A DNA stretch of 64,000 bases from Desulfovibrionaceae bacterium. GTDB taxonomy: Bacteria; Desulfobacterota; Desulfovibrionia; Desulfovibrionales; Desulfovibrionaceae. Both the position numbers and the translations under genes were made by a program. Below, piece by piece: positions 26,783 to 36,347 of this stretch. Below the pieces are notes generated by a model. The model had not been told where the DNA came from and did not search any database. It saw only the letters and a program-made list of their open reading frames with translations. The DNA lies in the NCBI GenBank assembly GCA_910575755.1, contig CAJTFO010000001.1, forward strand, positions 124,001-188,000, in the 5' to 3' direction. The stretch's first letter is position 1. The number at the start of each line of letters is the position of its first letter.

Positions 26783-29461
26783 CTACTCTTCTTCCAGAGC
26801 CTCGGCGAAGCGGGCCCGCAGGGCCAGCAACTTGGCCTTGGCGTCCAGCAGTTGCCCGGCGCGCTGGCGCTCGCGCTCCACCACCTCGGCCGGGGCGCGG
26901 CTCACGAAACTTTCATTGCTCAATTTCATGTTCACGCCCACCACGTCCTTTTCCAGCCTGGCCAGCTCCTTGTCCAGACGGGCCAGCTCACCGGCCAGAT
27001 CCACAGCGCCGCGCAGGGGCACAATGACCTGGCAGCCCTGAACCACGGCCGAGGCCGAAGCCTTGGGCGCGTGTACCTCCGCCCCCATTTCCAGCGATTC
27101 CAGACGGGCCAGCGTGGTCATCAGCGTGCGGTTTTCTTCCAGCAGGGCGGCCTGAGCTTCATCCACAGGGTGCAGCAGCAAAGCCACCCTGTGGCCGGGG
27201 CTGATGCCCAGCTCGGCCTTGATGGTGCGCACGGCCACAATAACACCCTGAATCAGCTCCATGCGCCCGGCTTCAGCCGCGCGCACACAGCCGGGCCGCA
27301 ACGGCGGGTACGGCTCCAGAGCCAGCTCCGTGGGCTCTTCCCCGGCGGGCACGGGCAGGGCCTGCCATATCTCGGCGGTGACAAAAGGCATGATGGGGTG
27401 CAGCAGCACCAGCAGCTCGCGCAGCGCCAGCCAGAGCACATACTGGGCCGCGCCCCTGCGCGCGGGGTCATGGGCCTGCGCGTCCGGCCCCATATCCGGC
27501 TTGACCAGCTCCAGATACCAGTCGCAGAACTCGTTCCAGAGGAATTTATAGCCAAGCTGGGCCGCGTCGTTAAAACGATAGTCCGTAAGGGCCTGGTCCA
27601 TTTCCAGCTTGACCGTTTCCAGCCGGTGCAGAATCCACTGATGGTGCAGGCCCTCCACGCTTTCCAGGTTCACGGGCGCGGGGGCCCGCTCCGGCAGGTT
27701 CATCAGGGTGAAGCGCGCGGCGTTCCAGAGCTTGTTCACAAAATGGCGGTAGCCTTCGATGCGCTCTTCAGACAGGCGAATGTCCCGCCCCATGGCCGCG
27801 AAAGAGGTCAGCGTGAAGCGCAGGGCGTCACAGCCGTATTTTTCGATCATCAGCAGCGGGTCAATGACATTGCCCGTGGATTTGGACATCTTGCGGCCCG
27901 TGGCGTCGCGCACCAGAGCATGCAGATAGACGTCGCGGAAAGGCGGCTGTTTCATGAAATGCTGGCCCATCATCATCATGCGGGCCACCCAGAAGAAAAT
28001 GATGTCAAAGCCCGTGACCAGCACCGAGGTGGGATACCAGCGCGCCAGCTCCCTGGTCTGTTCCGGCCAGCCCATGGTGGAGAAGGGCCAGAGCGACGCG
28101 GAAAACCAGGTGTCCAGCACATCCTCGTCCTGCTCCAGATGGTTCGAACCGCAGGCGGGGCAGACATCCGGCGCTTCCTCGGCCACGGTCAGCCTGCCGC
28201 AGGCCTTGCAGGTCCAGGCGGGGATGCGGTGGCCCCACCAGATCTGACGGCTGATGCACCAGTCGCGGATGTTGTCCAGCCAGTGATAATAGGTCTTGAG
28301 CCAGGATTCGGGGAAGATTCTGGTCAGCTCCGGCACGGCGGCGCGCGCGGCCGGGGCCATTCTGGTGGCGGCCACAAACCACTGGGTGGAAACGTGCGGC
28401 TCCACCACCGTATGGCAGCGGTAGCAGTGGCCCACGGCATGCTCCAGCTCGGCCACGCCCACAAGATCGCCGGCGGCCTCGATATCGGCCACGATTTTTT
28501 CCCTGCACTCCTGCTTGGAAAGGCCCGCATACGGCCCGGCCTCGGCCTTCATCACGCCGTTTTCGTCAATGACCTGCACAAATTCAAGACTGTGCTTTTT
28601 GCCCAGCATCCAGTCGTTATGGTCATGACAGGGCGTTACCTTCAGCGCGCCGGTGCCGAACTCCCGATCCACATAGCTGTCCGCAATGATCGGCACTTGG
28701 CGGCCGAGCACGGGCACGCGCGCGGTTTTGCCCACCAGATGGGCGTAGCGCTCGTCTTCGGGATGCACGCAGATGGCCGTATCACCGGGTATGGTTTCCG
28801 GTCGGGTGGTGGCAATGACAATGGAGCCGGAACCGTCCGCAAGGTGGTAGCGCACGCGCCACAGCTTGCCATTGCTCTGCTCGTGCTCCACTTCGTCGTC
28901 AGCCAGGGCCGTATGGCAACGAGAACACCAGTTGATGATGTAATCGCCCTTGTAGATGAGGCCCTCATTGTACAACTGCACGAAAACCTTGCGCACCGCG
29001 GCCGAAAGGCCCTCGTCCATGGTGAAGCGCAGGCGGGTCCAGTCCACGGAAGCGCCCAGGGCGCGAATCTGATCCAGAATGCGGTGGCCGTAATCCTCGC
29101 GCCACTTCCAGACCCGCTCCACAAAAGCTTCTCGGCCCAGATCGCGGCGGGTTTTGCCCTCTTTGGCCAGGGCGCGTTCCACCACGTTCTGGGTGGCGAT
29201 GCCCGCGTGATCCGTGCCCGGCGTCCACAGCACGTTTTTGCCCTTCTGACGGGCGTGGCGGCACAGCACGTCGATGAGCGTGAGGTTCAGCGCATGGCCT
29301 ATATGCAGGGCCCCGGTGACGTTGGGCGGCGGAATGACAATGGAATAGGCTTCGCCAGGCGCGTCCGGATCGGGTGTGAAGGTTTTTGCCTCTTCCCAGT
29401 GCCTGCGCCACCGGGCTTCCACGTCATGGGGCTCATAGCCCTTGGGGAGGGTATCCGCCAT
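26783..29461 (-). CDS. valS: Valyl-tRNA synthetase
   Basis: An 892-residue class I synthetase. The HIGH motif is in PPPNVTGALHIGHALN and the KMSKS motif in GRKMSKSTGNVIDP. The editing domain (about 190-330) contains RPETIPGDTAICVHPEDERY. WCISRQIWWGHRIPAW, two zinc-type CxxC pairs and a C-terminal valyl coiled coil (LARLDKELARLEKDVVGVN) are also seen. ACGGAGAAAGCAAG precedes the ATG. Length matches ValS. Confidence 0.97.
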   Translation of the reverse strand: MADTLPKGYEPHDVEARWRRHWEEAKTFTPDPDAPGEAYSIVIPPPNVTGALHIGHALNLTLIDVLCRHARQKGKNVLWTPGTDHAGIATQNVVERALAKEGKTRRDLGREAFVERVWKWREDYGHRILDQIRALGASVDWTRLRFTMDEGLSAAVRKVFVQLYNEGLIYKGDYIINWCSRCHTALADDEVEHEQSNGKLWRVRYHLADGSGSIVIATTRPETIPGDTAICVHPEDERYAHLVGKTARVPVLGRQVPIIADSYVDREFGTGALKVTPCHDHNDWMLGKKHSLEFVQVIDENGVMKAEAGPYAGLSKQECREKIVADIEAAGDLVGVAELEHAVGHCYRCHTVVEPHVSTQWFVAATRMAPAARAAVPELTRIFPESWLKTYYHWLDNIRDWCISRQIWWGHRIPAWTCKACGRLTVAEEAPDVCPACGSNHLEQDEDVLDTWFSASLWPFSTMGWPEQTRELARWYPTSVLVTGFDIIFFWVARMMMMGQHFMKQPPFRDVYLHALVRDATGRKMSKSTGNVIDPLLMIEKYGCDALRFTLTSFAAMGRDIRLSEERIEGYRHFVNKLWNAARFTLMNLPERAPAPVNLESVEGLHHQWILHRLETVKLEMDQALTDYRFNDAAQLGYKFLWNEFCDWYLELVKPDMGPDAQAHDPARRGAAQYVLWLALRELLVLLHPIMPFVTAEIWQALPVPAGEEPTELALEPYPPLRPGCVRAAEAGRMELIQGVIVAVRTIKAELGISPGHRVALLLHPVDEAQAALLEENRTLMTTLARLESLEMGAEVHAPKASASAVVQGCQVIVPLRGAVDLAGELARLDKELARLEKDVVGVNMKLSNESFVSRAPAEVVERERQRAGQLLDAKAKLLALRARFAEALEEE

Positions 29462-29499
29462 CTTGCTTTCTCCGTAAAAGGCGGCGATAGTGCGGGCCT

Positions 29500-30885
29500 A
29501 TGCAGCCCGCGCAGCCAATCCATATCTTGTGGGACGCGTCCCATATCTGGGGCCTGATGGCCTGGCGCGCGCTGCGCGCGCTGGGGCTGCCCTGTCGCCT
29601 GGTTAAGGGTCAAGAAATAGCCGAAGGCGCGCTTTTAGGCAAGCCGGGCTCCCGCCAGCAGGCCGGATGCGCCGCTCCCCCTGCCCTGCTGGTGGCGCCC
29701 GGCGGCAACGCGCGCCTCAAGGCCCTGGCTCTGGGAGAGGCGGGGCGCGCCGCCGTGCGCGCCTATCTGGAGCAAGGCGGCGCCTACCTGGGCTTCTGCG
29801 GCGGCGCGGGCCTGGCCCTCAGCCACCGGAACCCGCGCGAGGGCCTGCAACTCTGCCCCTGGTCGCGCGCCGCCTATCCCCAGCGCCTGCACCATCTGAT
29901 TTCCGGCCATGTGCGGGTGCTGGCCCGCTGCCATGAAGAGCTGGCCCCGCCCGCAAAGGCCAGACACAAAGACGGCGCGCTTCTCTCCCTGCCGGTCTGG
30001 TGGCCGGGACGCTTTGCGGCGGAAAATACGGAAGGGGTGCGCGTGCTGGCCGCCTATGCCGCGCCGGACGCGGACTTCTGGCTGGCGGATCTGCCCCTGC
30101 GGCGCATTCCAGAACACGTCTTCGAGGCCTGGCAGGCCCTGTACGGGGTCAATCTGTCGGCGGATTTTCTCACCGGCCAGCCCCTGGTGGTCAGCGGCGC
30201 GTACGGACGGGGCCGCTATGTGCTGAGCTATTCGCATCTTGAAACTCCGCAAAGCCCGGACGCCAACGCCTGGCTGGCCCATCTGCTGCGCCGCCTGGCC
30301 GGCCTGGAACCCCGACGGGAGCTGACGCCTGGCTGGCAACTGGACAATCCTGTCCCGGCCTGGCCGGACGACGCGTCCGCCGCGCCCTTGCTGGACGCCC
30401 TGCGCCGCACCCGCGCCCTGCTGGATCTGGCGGTGGAGCACCACCTTTTTTTCCAGCGCGCGCCCTGGCTCTGGGGCTGGCGCGCGGGCCTGCCCGGCGC
30501 TGCCTGCAACAATCTGCACGCGGCGCTGTGCACCGCCGTGAGCCTGACGCCCTCCGGACAGGCCCTGGCCTACTGGCGCGACATCCGCTCCCGCTTTGCG
30601 GAGCTGGCCGCGCTGTTCGCTGCCGGGGCAGAAGGCTATCTGCTGGCCCGCCGTCTGGCCGAAACGCTCTCCCCCACCCTGCCTGACGCCGTGGACAAAC
30701 GCGGCCTGGACAATCAGCGCGAGGCCCTGTTCGGACACCCCATGCACGGCGGCGGCCTCATCGAGGAACTGCTGACCATGACGGAAGAGCTGATCTACCT
30801 GTCGCAGCCGGCGCCCGTTTATGGACAGGAAACATCGGTAAACAACACAAAGGGCAAGGCCGCTTGCGGTCTTGCCGCCGTATGA
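29500..30885 (+). CDS. BPL_N (glutamine amidotransferase-like) domain protein
   Basis: A 461-residue protein. Its first 240 residues resemble the N-terminal domain of eukaryotic biotin-protein ligase, a class I glutaminase-like fold, with HILWDASHIWGLMAW, LLVAPGGNARLKALA and the nucleophile-elbow-like GGAYLGFCGGAGLA. The C-terminal half is mostly helical and contains no biotin ligase catalytic domain. Similar proteins occur in sulfate reducers with unknown function. The start lies 38 bases from divergent valS. The stop is nine bases from the next gene. Confidence 0.65.
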   Translation: MQPAQPIHILWDASHIWGLMAWRALRALGLPCRLVKGQEIAEGALLGKPGSRQQAGCAAPPALLVAPGGNARLKALALGEAGRAAVRAYLEQGGAYLGFCGGAGLALSHRNPREGLQLCPWSRAAYPQRLHHLISGHVRVLARCHEELAPPAKARHKDGALLSLPVWWPGRFAAENTEGVRVLAAYAAPDADFWLADLPLRRIPEHVFEAWQALYGVNLSADFLTGQPLVVSGAYGRGRYVLSYSHLETPQSPDANAWLAHLLRRLAGLEPRRELTPGWQLDNPVPAWPDDASAAPLLDALRRTRALLDLAVEHHLFFQRAPWLWGWRAGLPGAACNNLHAALCTAVSLTPSGQALAYWRDIRSRFAELAALFAAGAEGYLLARRLAETLSPTLPDAVDKRGLDNQREALFGHPMHGGGLIEELLTMTEELIYLSQPAPVYGQETSVNNTKGKAACGLAAV

Positions 30886-30894
30886 GGCAAAGCT

Positions 30895-31482
30895 ATGCTG
30901 AACGAAACGGTCAGAAGCTACGGCACTCTGGGCAAAGGACTCAGCGCGCGCGACAATGTTGTCATCAAGTGCATGAAGGCCCTGCATCTGCTCGCGGCCA
31001 CAGCCTGGGCCGGCGGCGCGCTTTCCATGCAGGCGCTCAGTTATCTGCGGCTCTCGTCCGACGACCCGGTATTTGCGGCGCAAGTGGCCGTATGCCTGCA
31101 TTTTGTGGACACCTGGGTGGTCATGCCGGGGCTGGCGGGCTGCCTGCTGACGGGCCTGTTTTACTCCTGCTGCACCGCCATCGGCTTCTTCAAATTTGCC
31201 TGGATCGGCTACAAATGGCTGATCAGCCTTTGCGCGGGCTTCTGGGGAACCATGTTCTGGGGCCCGTGGGGCGACGGTCTCATCGCGCTGCTGGCGCCCC
31301 TGGGTCTGGACGGGGCGCTGCGCTTCGTGCGCGCCTGCATTCTGCCGGAAAGCCTGTGGGCGGGGGCCTTGCAGATGTTCATCATTCTTTCCATGTGTCT
31401 GATTTCCTCATACCGGCCTCTGTCCTTTCGCCCGCTGCGTGCCAAAACCCGCCATGCGGCCTTTCCGGGGCGCTGCGCATGA
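30895..31482 (+). CDS. Conserved integral membrane protein (DUF2269/CopD-like)
   Basis: A 195-residue protein with four hydrophobic helices (ALHLLAATAWAGGALSM; VDTWVVMPGLAGCLLTGLFY; AWIGYKWLISLCAGFWGTMF; MFIILSMCLISS). The HLLAATAWAGG motif resembles the histidine-containing first helix of CopD/DUF2269 proteins, some of which bind haem. It is nearly contiguous with the BPL_N gene, so the two probably share a transcript. Function unknown. Confidence 0.65.
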   Translation: MLNETVRSYGTLGKGLSARDNVVIKCMKALHLLAATAWAGGALSMQALSYLRLSSDDPVFAAQVAVCLHFVDTWVVMPGLAGCLLTGLFYSCCTAIGFFKFAWIGYKWLISLCAGFWGTMFWGPWGDGLIALLAPLGLDGALRFVRACILPESLWAGALQMFIILSMCLISSYRPLSFRPLRAKTRHAAFPGRCA

Positions 31483-31486
31483 CAAC

Positions 31487-31523
31487 AGCGCCGCCGCCCA
31501 TGAAATTCACGGGCGGCGGCGCT
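31487..31523. terminator. Strong hairpin between convergent genes
   Basis: Perfect 13-base arms AGCGCCGCCGCCC and complement around an 11-base loop, between a plus-strand membrane gene and minus-strand htpG. A TTTTTT run lies 14 bases downstream on the plus strand. It is likely a shared terminator. Confidence 0.55.
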
Positions 31524-31553
31524 TGCTTGAGACAACATTTTTTCGGAAAATAC

Positions 31554-33509
31554 CTATATTTTTCTGACCTCCGTATACCAGGCCGCCGCCTCGGCCAGCA
31601 GCTCGCCGGTGCGCGAGGCCAGGGCCTGCGGGTCCTTGAGGTAGCCGTCCAGCAACAGGCTGGCGTCAAAAAGGCTGCGGGTCATCTGCGCCAGAATACG
31701 ATCCTGCGCGTCAGCCTTGAACATGCGCAGCATGCTGCGCAGCAGGGGATGATCCCGGTTGACCTCCAGCACCTTGACCGGCAGGGAGTCATCCTTCTGC
31801 ATGACCTTGAGCAGCTTTTCCATGGACGAGCTCATGCCGCCGTCGGGCGAGACCAGCACCGCCGGGCTGTCGGCCAGACGGTGCGAAACGCGCACTTCCT
31901 TCACCTTGTCGCCCAGAATTTCCTTCATCCTGGCCAGCAGGCTGTCAAAGGAAGTATTGTCCTCCTCCGAGAGCGGCGCGGCGGCCTCTTTTTCCGGCTT
32001 TTCCTTATCGGCGAAAGAGGCCAGGGCGTCGTCGGCCGCGTTTTCGGCGGCCTTGAAATCCCATTCCTTATATTTGCCCAGCCCCTCCATGACAAATTCA
32101 TCCACCGGCTCAAAAAGGTACAGCACTTCGATGCCCTTCTTGCGAAAAAGCTCCATGTGCGGATTGAGCCGCGCGGCCTCGCGGTTGGGCGCGGCCACAT
32201 ACCAGAAGGTTTTCTGGCCTTCGGGCGCGCGGGCCATGTAGTCGTCCAAGCTGGTCAGGGCGTCGGCGTCGGGCAGTGTGGAAGAATTGAAGCGCAGCAG
32301 GGCGCTGACGCGTTCCCGGTTGGGAAAGTCGTGGTAGCCCAGCTTGAAGACCTTGCCGTGCAGTTGCCAGAAGCGCTTGTACTTCTCCGCATCATTGGCG
32401 GCCATTTTTTCCAGATGGCTCAGGGTCTGCTTGACGATGACCTGATTTATCTTGCGCAGGAGCACATTTTCCTGAAGCGTTTCACGCGAGATGTTCAGGG
32501 GCAGGTCTTCAGTATCCACCACGCCCTTGAGAAAAGCCAGATATTCGGGAATCAGCTCCTTGTTGCGGTGCTGGATGAGCACACGCCGGGCATAGAGATC
32601 CAGCCCCCAGAAGTCGCGATCCGCGCCGAAAAAGTCCTGACTGGAATCGGGAATGTACAGAAGGGCGTTGAACTGCACGGGCGCGTCCACGGCGATATGC
32701 TGCGCGTCCAGCGGGGCCTTGGCGTCATAGGTCAGGGCCTTGTAGAAGTCATCGTATTGCTCTCTGGTCACGGAGGTCTTGGGCTCGCGCCAGAGCGCGG
32801 GCTGGGTGTTGACGCGCTCGCCGTCCACAAATACCGGGAAGGGCACAAAGGCCGAATGCTTGCGGATGGCGGATTCCACCCGGAATTTCTCCAGAAATTC
32901 CACGGCGTCGTCCTTGAGGTGGGCCCTGATCACCGTGCCGCGTTTGGGCTCTTCGGCATCGCAGGTTTCCACGCTGTATGTGCCCAGACCGTCGCTGATC
33001 CAGACATGGGCCTGGGCGTTCTCGCCAAAAGCCGGGCGCGAGGTCACTTCAACCTTGTCGGCCACCATGAACACCGAGTAAAAACCCACGCCGAAGCGCC
33101 CGATGATGTTGGCCGCGTCAGCCGCGGCCTTGTCTTTGTCGCCACTCTCTTCTCCGGCAGAGCGGGCTTCGGCGGCCAGACCGGCCAGAAACTCCTCTGA
33201 GCCGGACTTGGCGATGGTGCCCAGATTCTCGGCCAGCTCCCCGGCGCTCATGCCCAGGCCGGTGTCGGCTATGGTCAGGGTTTTGGCGTCCTTGTCGATG
33301 CTGATGCGGATTTCCAGGGGCAGATCCGGTTCACGCGGGCTCTCGCCCCGGTTGACGCGAAAGCGCAGCTTGTCCAGGGCGTCCGAGGCGTTGGAAACAA
33401 GCTCGCGCAGAAAAATTTCCCGGTTGGTATACAGGGAATTGGTAAGAATATGCAGCACCTTGCGCACTTCGGCGCGGAATTGGCGGGTCTCTTTGCCGGC
33501 TTCGGCCAT
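31554..33509 (-). CDS. htpG: Molecular chaperone HtpG (Hsp90)
   Basis: A 651-residue bacterial Hsp90. The ATPase domain has [20 protein letters not shown] (E and N of the Bergerat fold), [17 protein letters not shown] and [17 protein letters not shown]. The middle domain has [17 protein letters not shown] and the C-terminal dimerisation domain has [28 protein letters not shown] precedes the ATG. Confidence 0.97.
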
Positions 33510-33536
33510 GACGAACCTCCTGAAAAAATTAGTTTT

Positions 33537-33564
33537 AGAATAAGACCGCCGAACCCGCCGTCAA
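33537..33564 (-). promoter_or_regulatory. Promoter of htpG
   Basis: Minus-strand TTGACG, a 16-base spacer and TATTCT lie about 30 bases before the htpG start codon. CCCTTGAC at the -35 is also compatible with a heat-shock sigma, but the -10 looks more like sigma-70. Confidence 0.5.
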
Positions 33565-33791
33565 GGGTAAACCGATATTGAGACATTCACTTTTATAATG
33601 ACAAATATCTGGTTTCATGCTCTCTCTAAAAAAGAGAGTATTAATTAAATAATGTTTTAATATCTTTCAGCGTTCCATTCGCATGGAATTTGGCAAAAAG
33701 AGCCATCGCCAAGTCAACCATGTGCAGACTTCGGGAAACAACAACCCACTTGCGCCGAAATCCGGCGAACCAGTGACGCCGACGGCTCTAT

Positions 33792-35207
33792 TCAGAGATA
33801 GGGCGAAAAAATCCAGCAGGCCGCGTTGCGCAGCCGCACCGGCAAAGACTGCCCTGCCAGATCCGCGAGAGTGACTTCACGGCTGCGGTTGACGGCATCA
33901 TCCATATGAGCGGCCAGCAGATCATGGAAAGCCGGATCAAAAACTTCCATATTCAGTTCAAAGTTCAGGCGCAGACTGCGGGCATCCAGATTGGCCGAAC
34001 CGATCTGGCTGTAATAGCCGTCCACAGCCAGCAATTTGGTATGGGCGAAGGGCGGCGGCTGATGCCAGACGCGCACGCCGGCGTCGAGCAGGGTCGGCAG
34101 CAGGCGAAACGTGGCCCAGTGCACATAGGGCAGATTGTTCCTGGCCGGAAGCGTCACGCGCACATCCACGCCGCGCTGGCCCGCCGAACGCAGACTGGCC
34201 ATGAGGTCATGCGTGGGCAGAAAATACGGAGTCATGATCCGCACAGTGCGCCGCGCCGCATTGATGACCCCGCAAAAGAGGTCGTTGAGCATGTCCGCAT
34301 CATTGCCCGGGCCGTCCATGACGATGCGGCAGCGGCTTTCGCCTCTGGCCTGGCTGGAGCCAGGCGGCAGCGGCGTATATTCGCCGGTGCAGAAGCCCCA
34401 GTTGAGCAGAAAGGCGCGCCGCAGATGGTTGACAATGGGCCCCAGACAGCGAAAGTGCATGTCCTGCACGCAGCTTTTCCGACCGCTCTGCAGGTTGTCG
34501 TCGGCAATGTTCATGCCGCCGGTAAAGCCTGTGTCGTCACAGATCAGGACTTTGCGGTGATTGCGCAGGTTGATGCTCAGATTGAGCGGGAAGAGCTTGG
34601 GCGGCAGAAACAGCGCCGTCTTGATGCCCTGGGCCGCAAGCTTTTTCCAGGGTTTGCGCCAGGAATAGAGCGTGCCGATGCCGTCCACCAGCACGCGCAC
34701 ATCCACGCCGCGCGCGGCCGCGGCGGTCAGGGCCTCAATAAAGGCCGTGCCTGTCTGCCCGGCATTAAAGATGTAGGTGACCAGAAAAACATGGTCGCGC
34801 GCCTGCGCAATGGCGTCCAGCATGGCCGGGTAGGCCTCGTCGCCGTTGCGCAGGGGGCTGAGCGCATTGCCGCCGCACAGGGGCTGATCTGTCAGGCCGC
34901 GGCCCAGATGCGCCATGCGGACGATATGTTCCGGCACGAGCTCAGAGGGAGACGCGGGACAGGCCGGATACGCGTATTCCGGCTGCTGGGCGACCCGCTG
35001 CCGCATGATTTTTTCGGCCCGGCTCTGTGCCCGGCTGATGCCAAAAAGCACATAGAGCAAGGGGCCCAGCACAGGCAGCAACAGGGCCGTGACGGTCCAG
35101 CCCAGGGCTGAACGCGGGTCGCGCTTGGTCAACAGGGCATGACAGACCGCCACCCAGGAAAGGATGTGCGCCGCCAGCAGACCCAGCGCTTCCAGAAAAA
35201 GCATCAC
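33792..35207 (-). CDS. cls: Cardiolipin synthase
   Basis: A 471-residue phospholipase D superfamily enzyme that condenses phosphatidylglycerol into cardiolipin at the inner membrane. Two N-terminal helices with a PLDNc signature (RDPRSALGWTVTALLLPVLG) precede two HKD motifs, NHRKVLICDDTGFTGGMN near residue 225 and HTKLLAVDGYYSQIGSANLD near 405. The C-terminus RLRNAACWIFSPYL is typical. No strong terminator is seen downstream. The 280-base AT-rich gap toward htpG holds only small weak inverted repeats. Confidence 0.94.
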   Translation of the reverse strand: MMLFLEALGLLAAHILSWVAVCHALLTKRDPRSALGWTVTALLLPVLGPLLYVLFGISRAQSRAEKIMRQRVAQQPEYAYPACPASPSELVPEHIVRMAHLGRGLTDQPLCGGNALSPLRNGDEAYPAMLDAIAQARDHVFLVTYIFNAGQTGTAFIEALTAAAARGVDVRVLVDGIGTLYSWRKPWKKLAAQGIKTALFLPPKLFPLNLSINLRNHRKVLICDDTGFTGGMNIADDNLQSGRKSCVQDMHFRCLGPIVNHLRRAFLLNWGFCTGEYTPLPPGSSQARGESRCRIVMDGPGNDADMLNDLFCGVINAARRTVRIMTPYFLPTHDLMASLRSAGQRGVDVRVTLPARNNLPYVHWATFRLLPTLLDAGVRVWHQPPPFAHTKLLAVDGYYSQIGSANLDARSLRLNFELNMEVFDPAFHDLLAAHMDDAVNRSREVTLADLAGQSLPVRLRNAACWIFSPYL

Positions 35208-35303
35208 GGCGCGTTCACCAGCGTCATGCCGTCAGCGCGAGGCCCTTTCAGGAGTCGTGGAGACTTCCTGTTTCCAGAACCTGCCGCCCATGAGCGGAAC
35301 CGT

Positions 35304-35744
35304 TCACGCATCATGCCTTGCCGAATGACGCACGGCCAGCAGGGTAACATCCGTATTGCGCAGCACGCGTTCTGTAATGGAGCCGATCAGCATATCGCTC
35401 AGGCCGTCGCGTCCGTCGGTGAACATGACGATCAGATCCGCGTTTTCCTCATGGGCCACGCGCACAATGGTTTCAGCCGGGGTGCCCTCTTCCACGCGGG
35501 TGTGGAAGCTGATGCCCGCCTTTTCCAGCGTTTCGGTGTGCGGGCAAAGCAGGGTCAGACCCTTGGCGGCTTCCTCGCGCTTCAGCTCCACATGGGCTTC
35601 ACCGCCCACGATCTGCGACAGCGGCTCGGTGACGTGCAGCAGGATGATCTCGCCGGAACACAGGCCCATAGCGTGCTTGAGCGCCTTTTCAGTGCGCTGG
35701 CCGTGGCTTTTGTCGCTCACCGGCAGAAGAATTTTTTTGTACAT
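35304..35744 (-). CDS. Universal stress protein UspA family
   Basis: A 146-residue single-domain Usp beginning MYKKILLPVSD. The nucleotide-binding segment reads VMFTDGRDGLSDMLIGSITERVL. Compared with the ATP-binding pattern G-2x-G-9x-G(S/T), the first Gly is Phe while the rest is kept, so nucleotide binding is uncertain. AAGGAGTAAGC precedes the ATG. Confidence 0.9.
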   Translation of the reverse strand: MYKKILLPVSDKSHGQRTEKALKHAMGLCSGEIILLHVTEPLSQIVGGEAHVELKREEAAKGLTLLCPHTETLEKAGISFHTRVEEGTPAETIVRVAHEENADLIVMFTDGRDGLSDMLIGSITERVLRNTDVTLLAVRHSARHDA

Positions 35745-36129
35745 GCTTACTCCTTGGTCTGCCCACAGTGACAATTATTCCTGACGGGGCATTCTTATTC
35801 TCGCATGTCGGCCCGCTTTGCGCAAGCCTCTGGCCGGACTGAAACGGGAATTCGCATAAACCTGCATAACGCTTTGAAATAGCTTTCAAAGATTTCTGGG
35901 ACAAAAAAGAGAAATCAAACCATTTCAATATATTGTCATCATTCATGAAATGCCCCTCCCGGCTGAAAGCGGCCTTTGTGTGGCGCAGCGACCGGACAGG
36001 GGGAGCAAGCGCCCTTGGCCCTGTCCGTCCCAGATTTCGCGCCGCCGGAGCGAATGTCTTTTTCAAAGGGCATGCGCTCCAAAAAGCGCGAAAAGAAAGA
36101 CTTGAGAACAACACGACAGATGAGAACAG
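35745..36129. other. Gene-less region between usp and the plus-strand terminator
   Basis: No supported protein gene. It contains an 8-base-arm palindrome CTTTGAAA-TAGC-TTTCAAAG (35871-35890), which may lie in the usp promoter. It also holds several inverted repeats that could fold on the plus strand; see the candidate RNA. Confidence 0.5.
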
Positions 36130-36177
36130 AACAGCCCCGCCGCGTGTCGTTTTTGACACACAAGCGGGGCTGTTTTT
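35890..36177 (+). ncRNA. Candidate structured non-coding RNA
   Basis: A stretch without a credible ORF has several complementary pairs: TCTGGGAC with GTCCCAGA about 130 bases apart, GGACAGGG with CCCTGTCC, and GGAGCG with CGCTCC. It ends in a strong plus-strand intrinsic terminator. It does not match tmRNA, RNase P, SRP or 6S RNA in any way I can recognise. The 5' end is a guess; no promoter with good spacing was found. It could instead be an old gene remnant. Confidence 0.3.
36130..36177 (+). terminator. Plus-strand rho-independent terminator with no gene upstream
   Basis: Stem AACAGCCCCGC / GCGGGGCTGTT with an inner GTGTC / GACAC stem, followed by TTTTT on the plus strand. The nearest plus-strand gene upstream is the membrane protein ending at 31482, so this terminates something else. 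Confidence 0.8.
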
Positions 36178-36208
36178 GCGGTTGGCGATTATGTGTAAAG
36201 TCAGGTAC

Positions 36209-36329
36209 TGCTCTGTTGGCCGCGCAAGCGGACAAGCGCGCCCAATAAGCGGAAAAACCAAGTTTTTTCCGCGAAATGACGGCGGCGAACAGATTGAAAA
36301 TTTACATTTTCAATCGAAAAATGCTATAG
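36209..36329 (+). repeat. Dispersed intergenic repeat, copy B (full length)
   Basis: Block order: TGCTCTGTTGGCCGCGCAAG, then GCGGAAAAACC, then TTTTTTCCGCGAAATGACGG (paired with the previous block), then CGGCGAACAGATTGAAAA, ATTTTCAATC and TGCTATAG. GGAAAAA and TTTTTTCC, and GATTGAAAAT and ATTTTCAATC, form two small hairpins. It ends about 47 bases before fliR. Confidence 0.85.
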
Positions 36330-36347
36330 GGAACGCTTGCCGGCGGC

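Noticed and set aside
26711-29557. 948-residue plus-strand open frame antisense to valS
   Set aside because: Shadow of valS, composition dominated by His, Gln and Gly.
30864-33200. 778-residue plus-strand open frame antisense to htpG
   Set aside because: Shadow of htpG; its first part overlaps the membrane protein gene in another frame.
33683-33874. Small plus-strand ORF in the htpG-cls gap
   Set aside because: 63 residues, low complexity, ends inside cls on the opposite strand, no ribosome site.
35890-36177. Structured gap considered as 6S, SRP or tmRNA
   Set aside because: No conserved core of any of these could be aligned by eye, so only an unnamed candidate RNA is reported.
35689-36261. 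Minus-strand ORF beginning in repeat copy B, with an internal MNDDNILKWFDF start
   Set aside because: GGGAGGGG precedes the internal ATG, but the frame runs into the usp gene and has no recognisable domain. Probably fortuitous.
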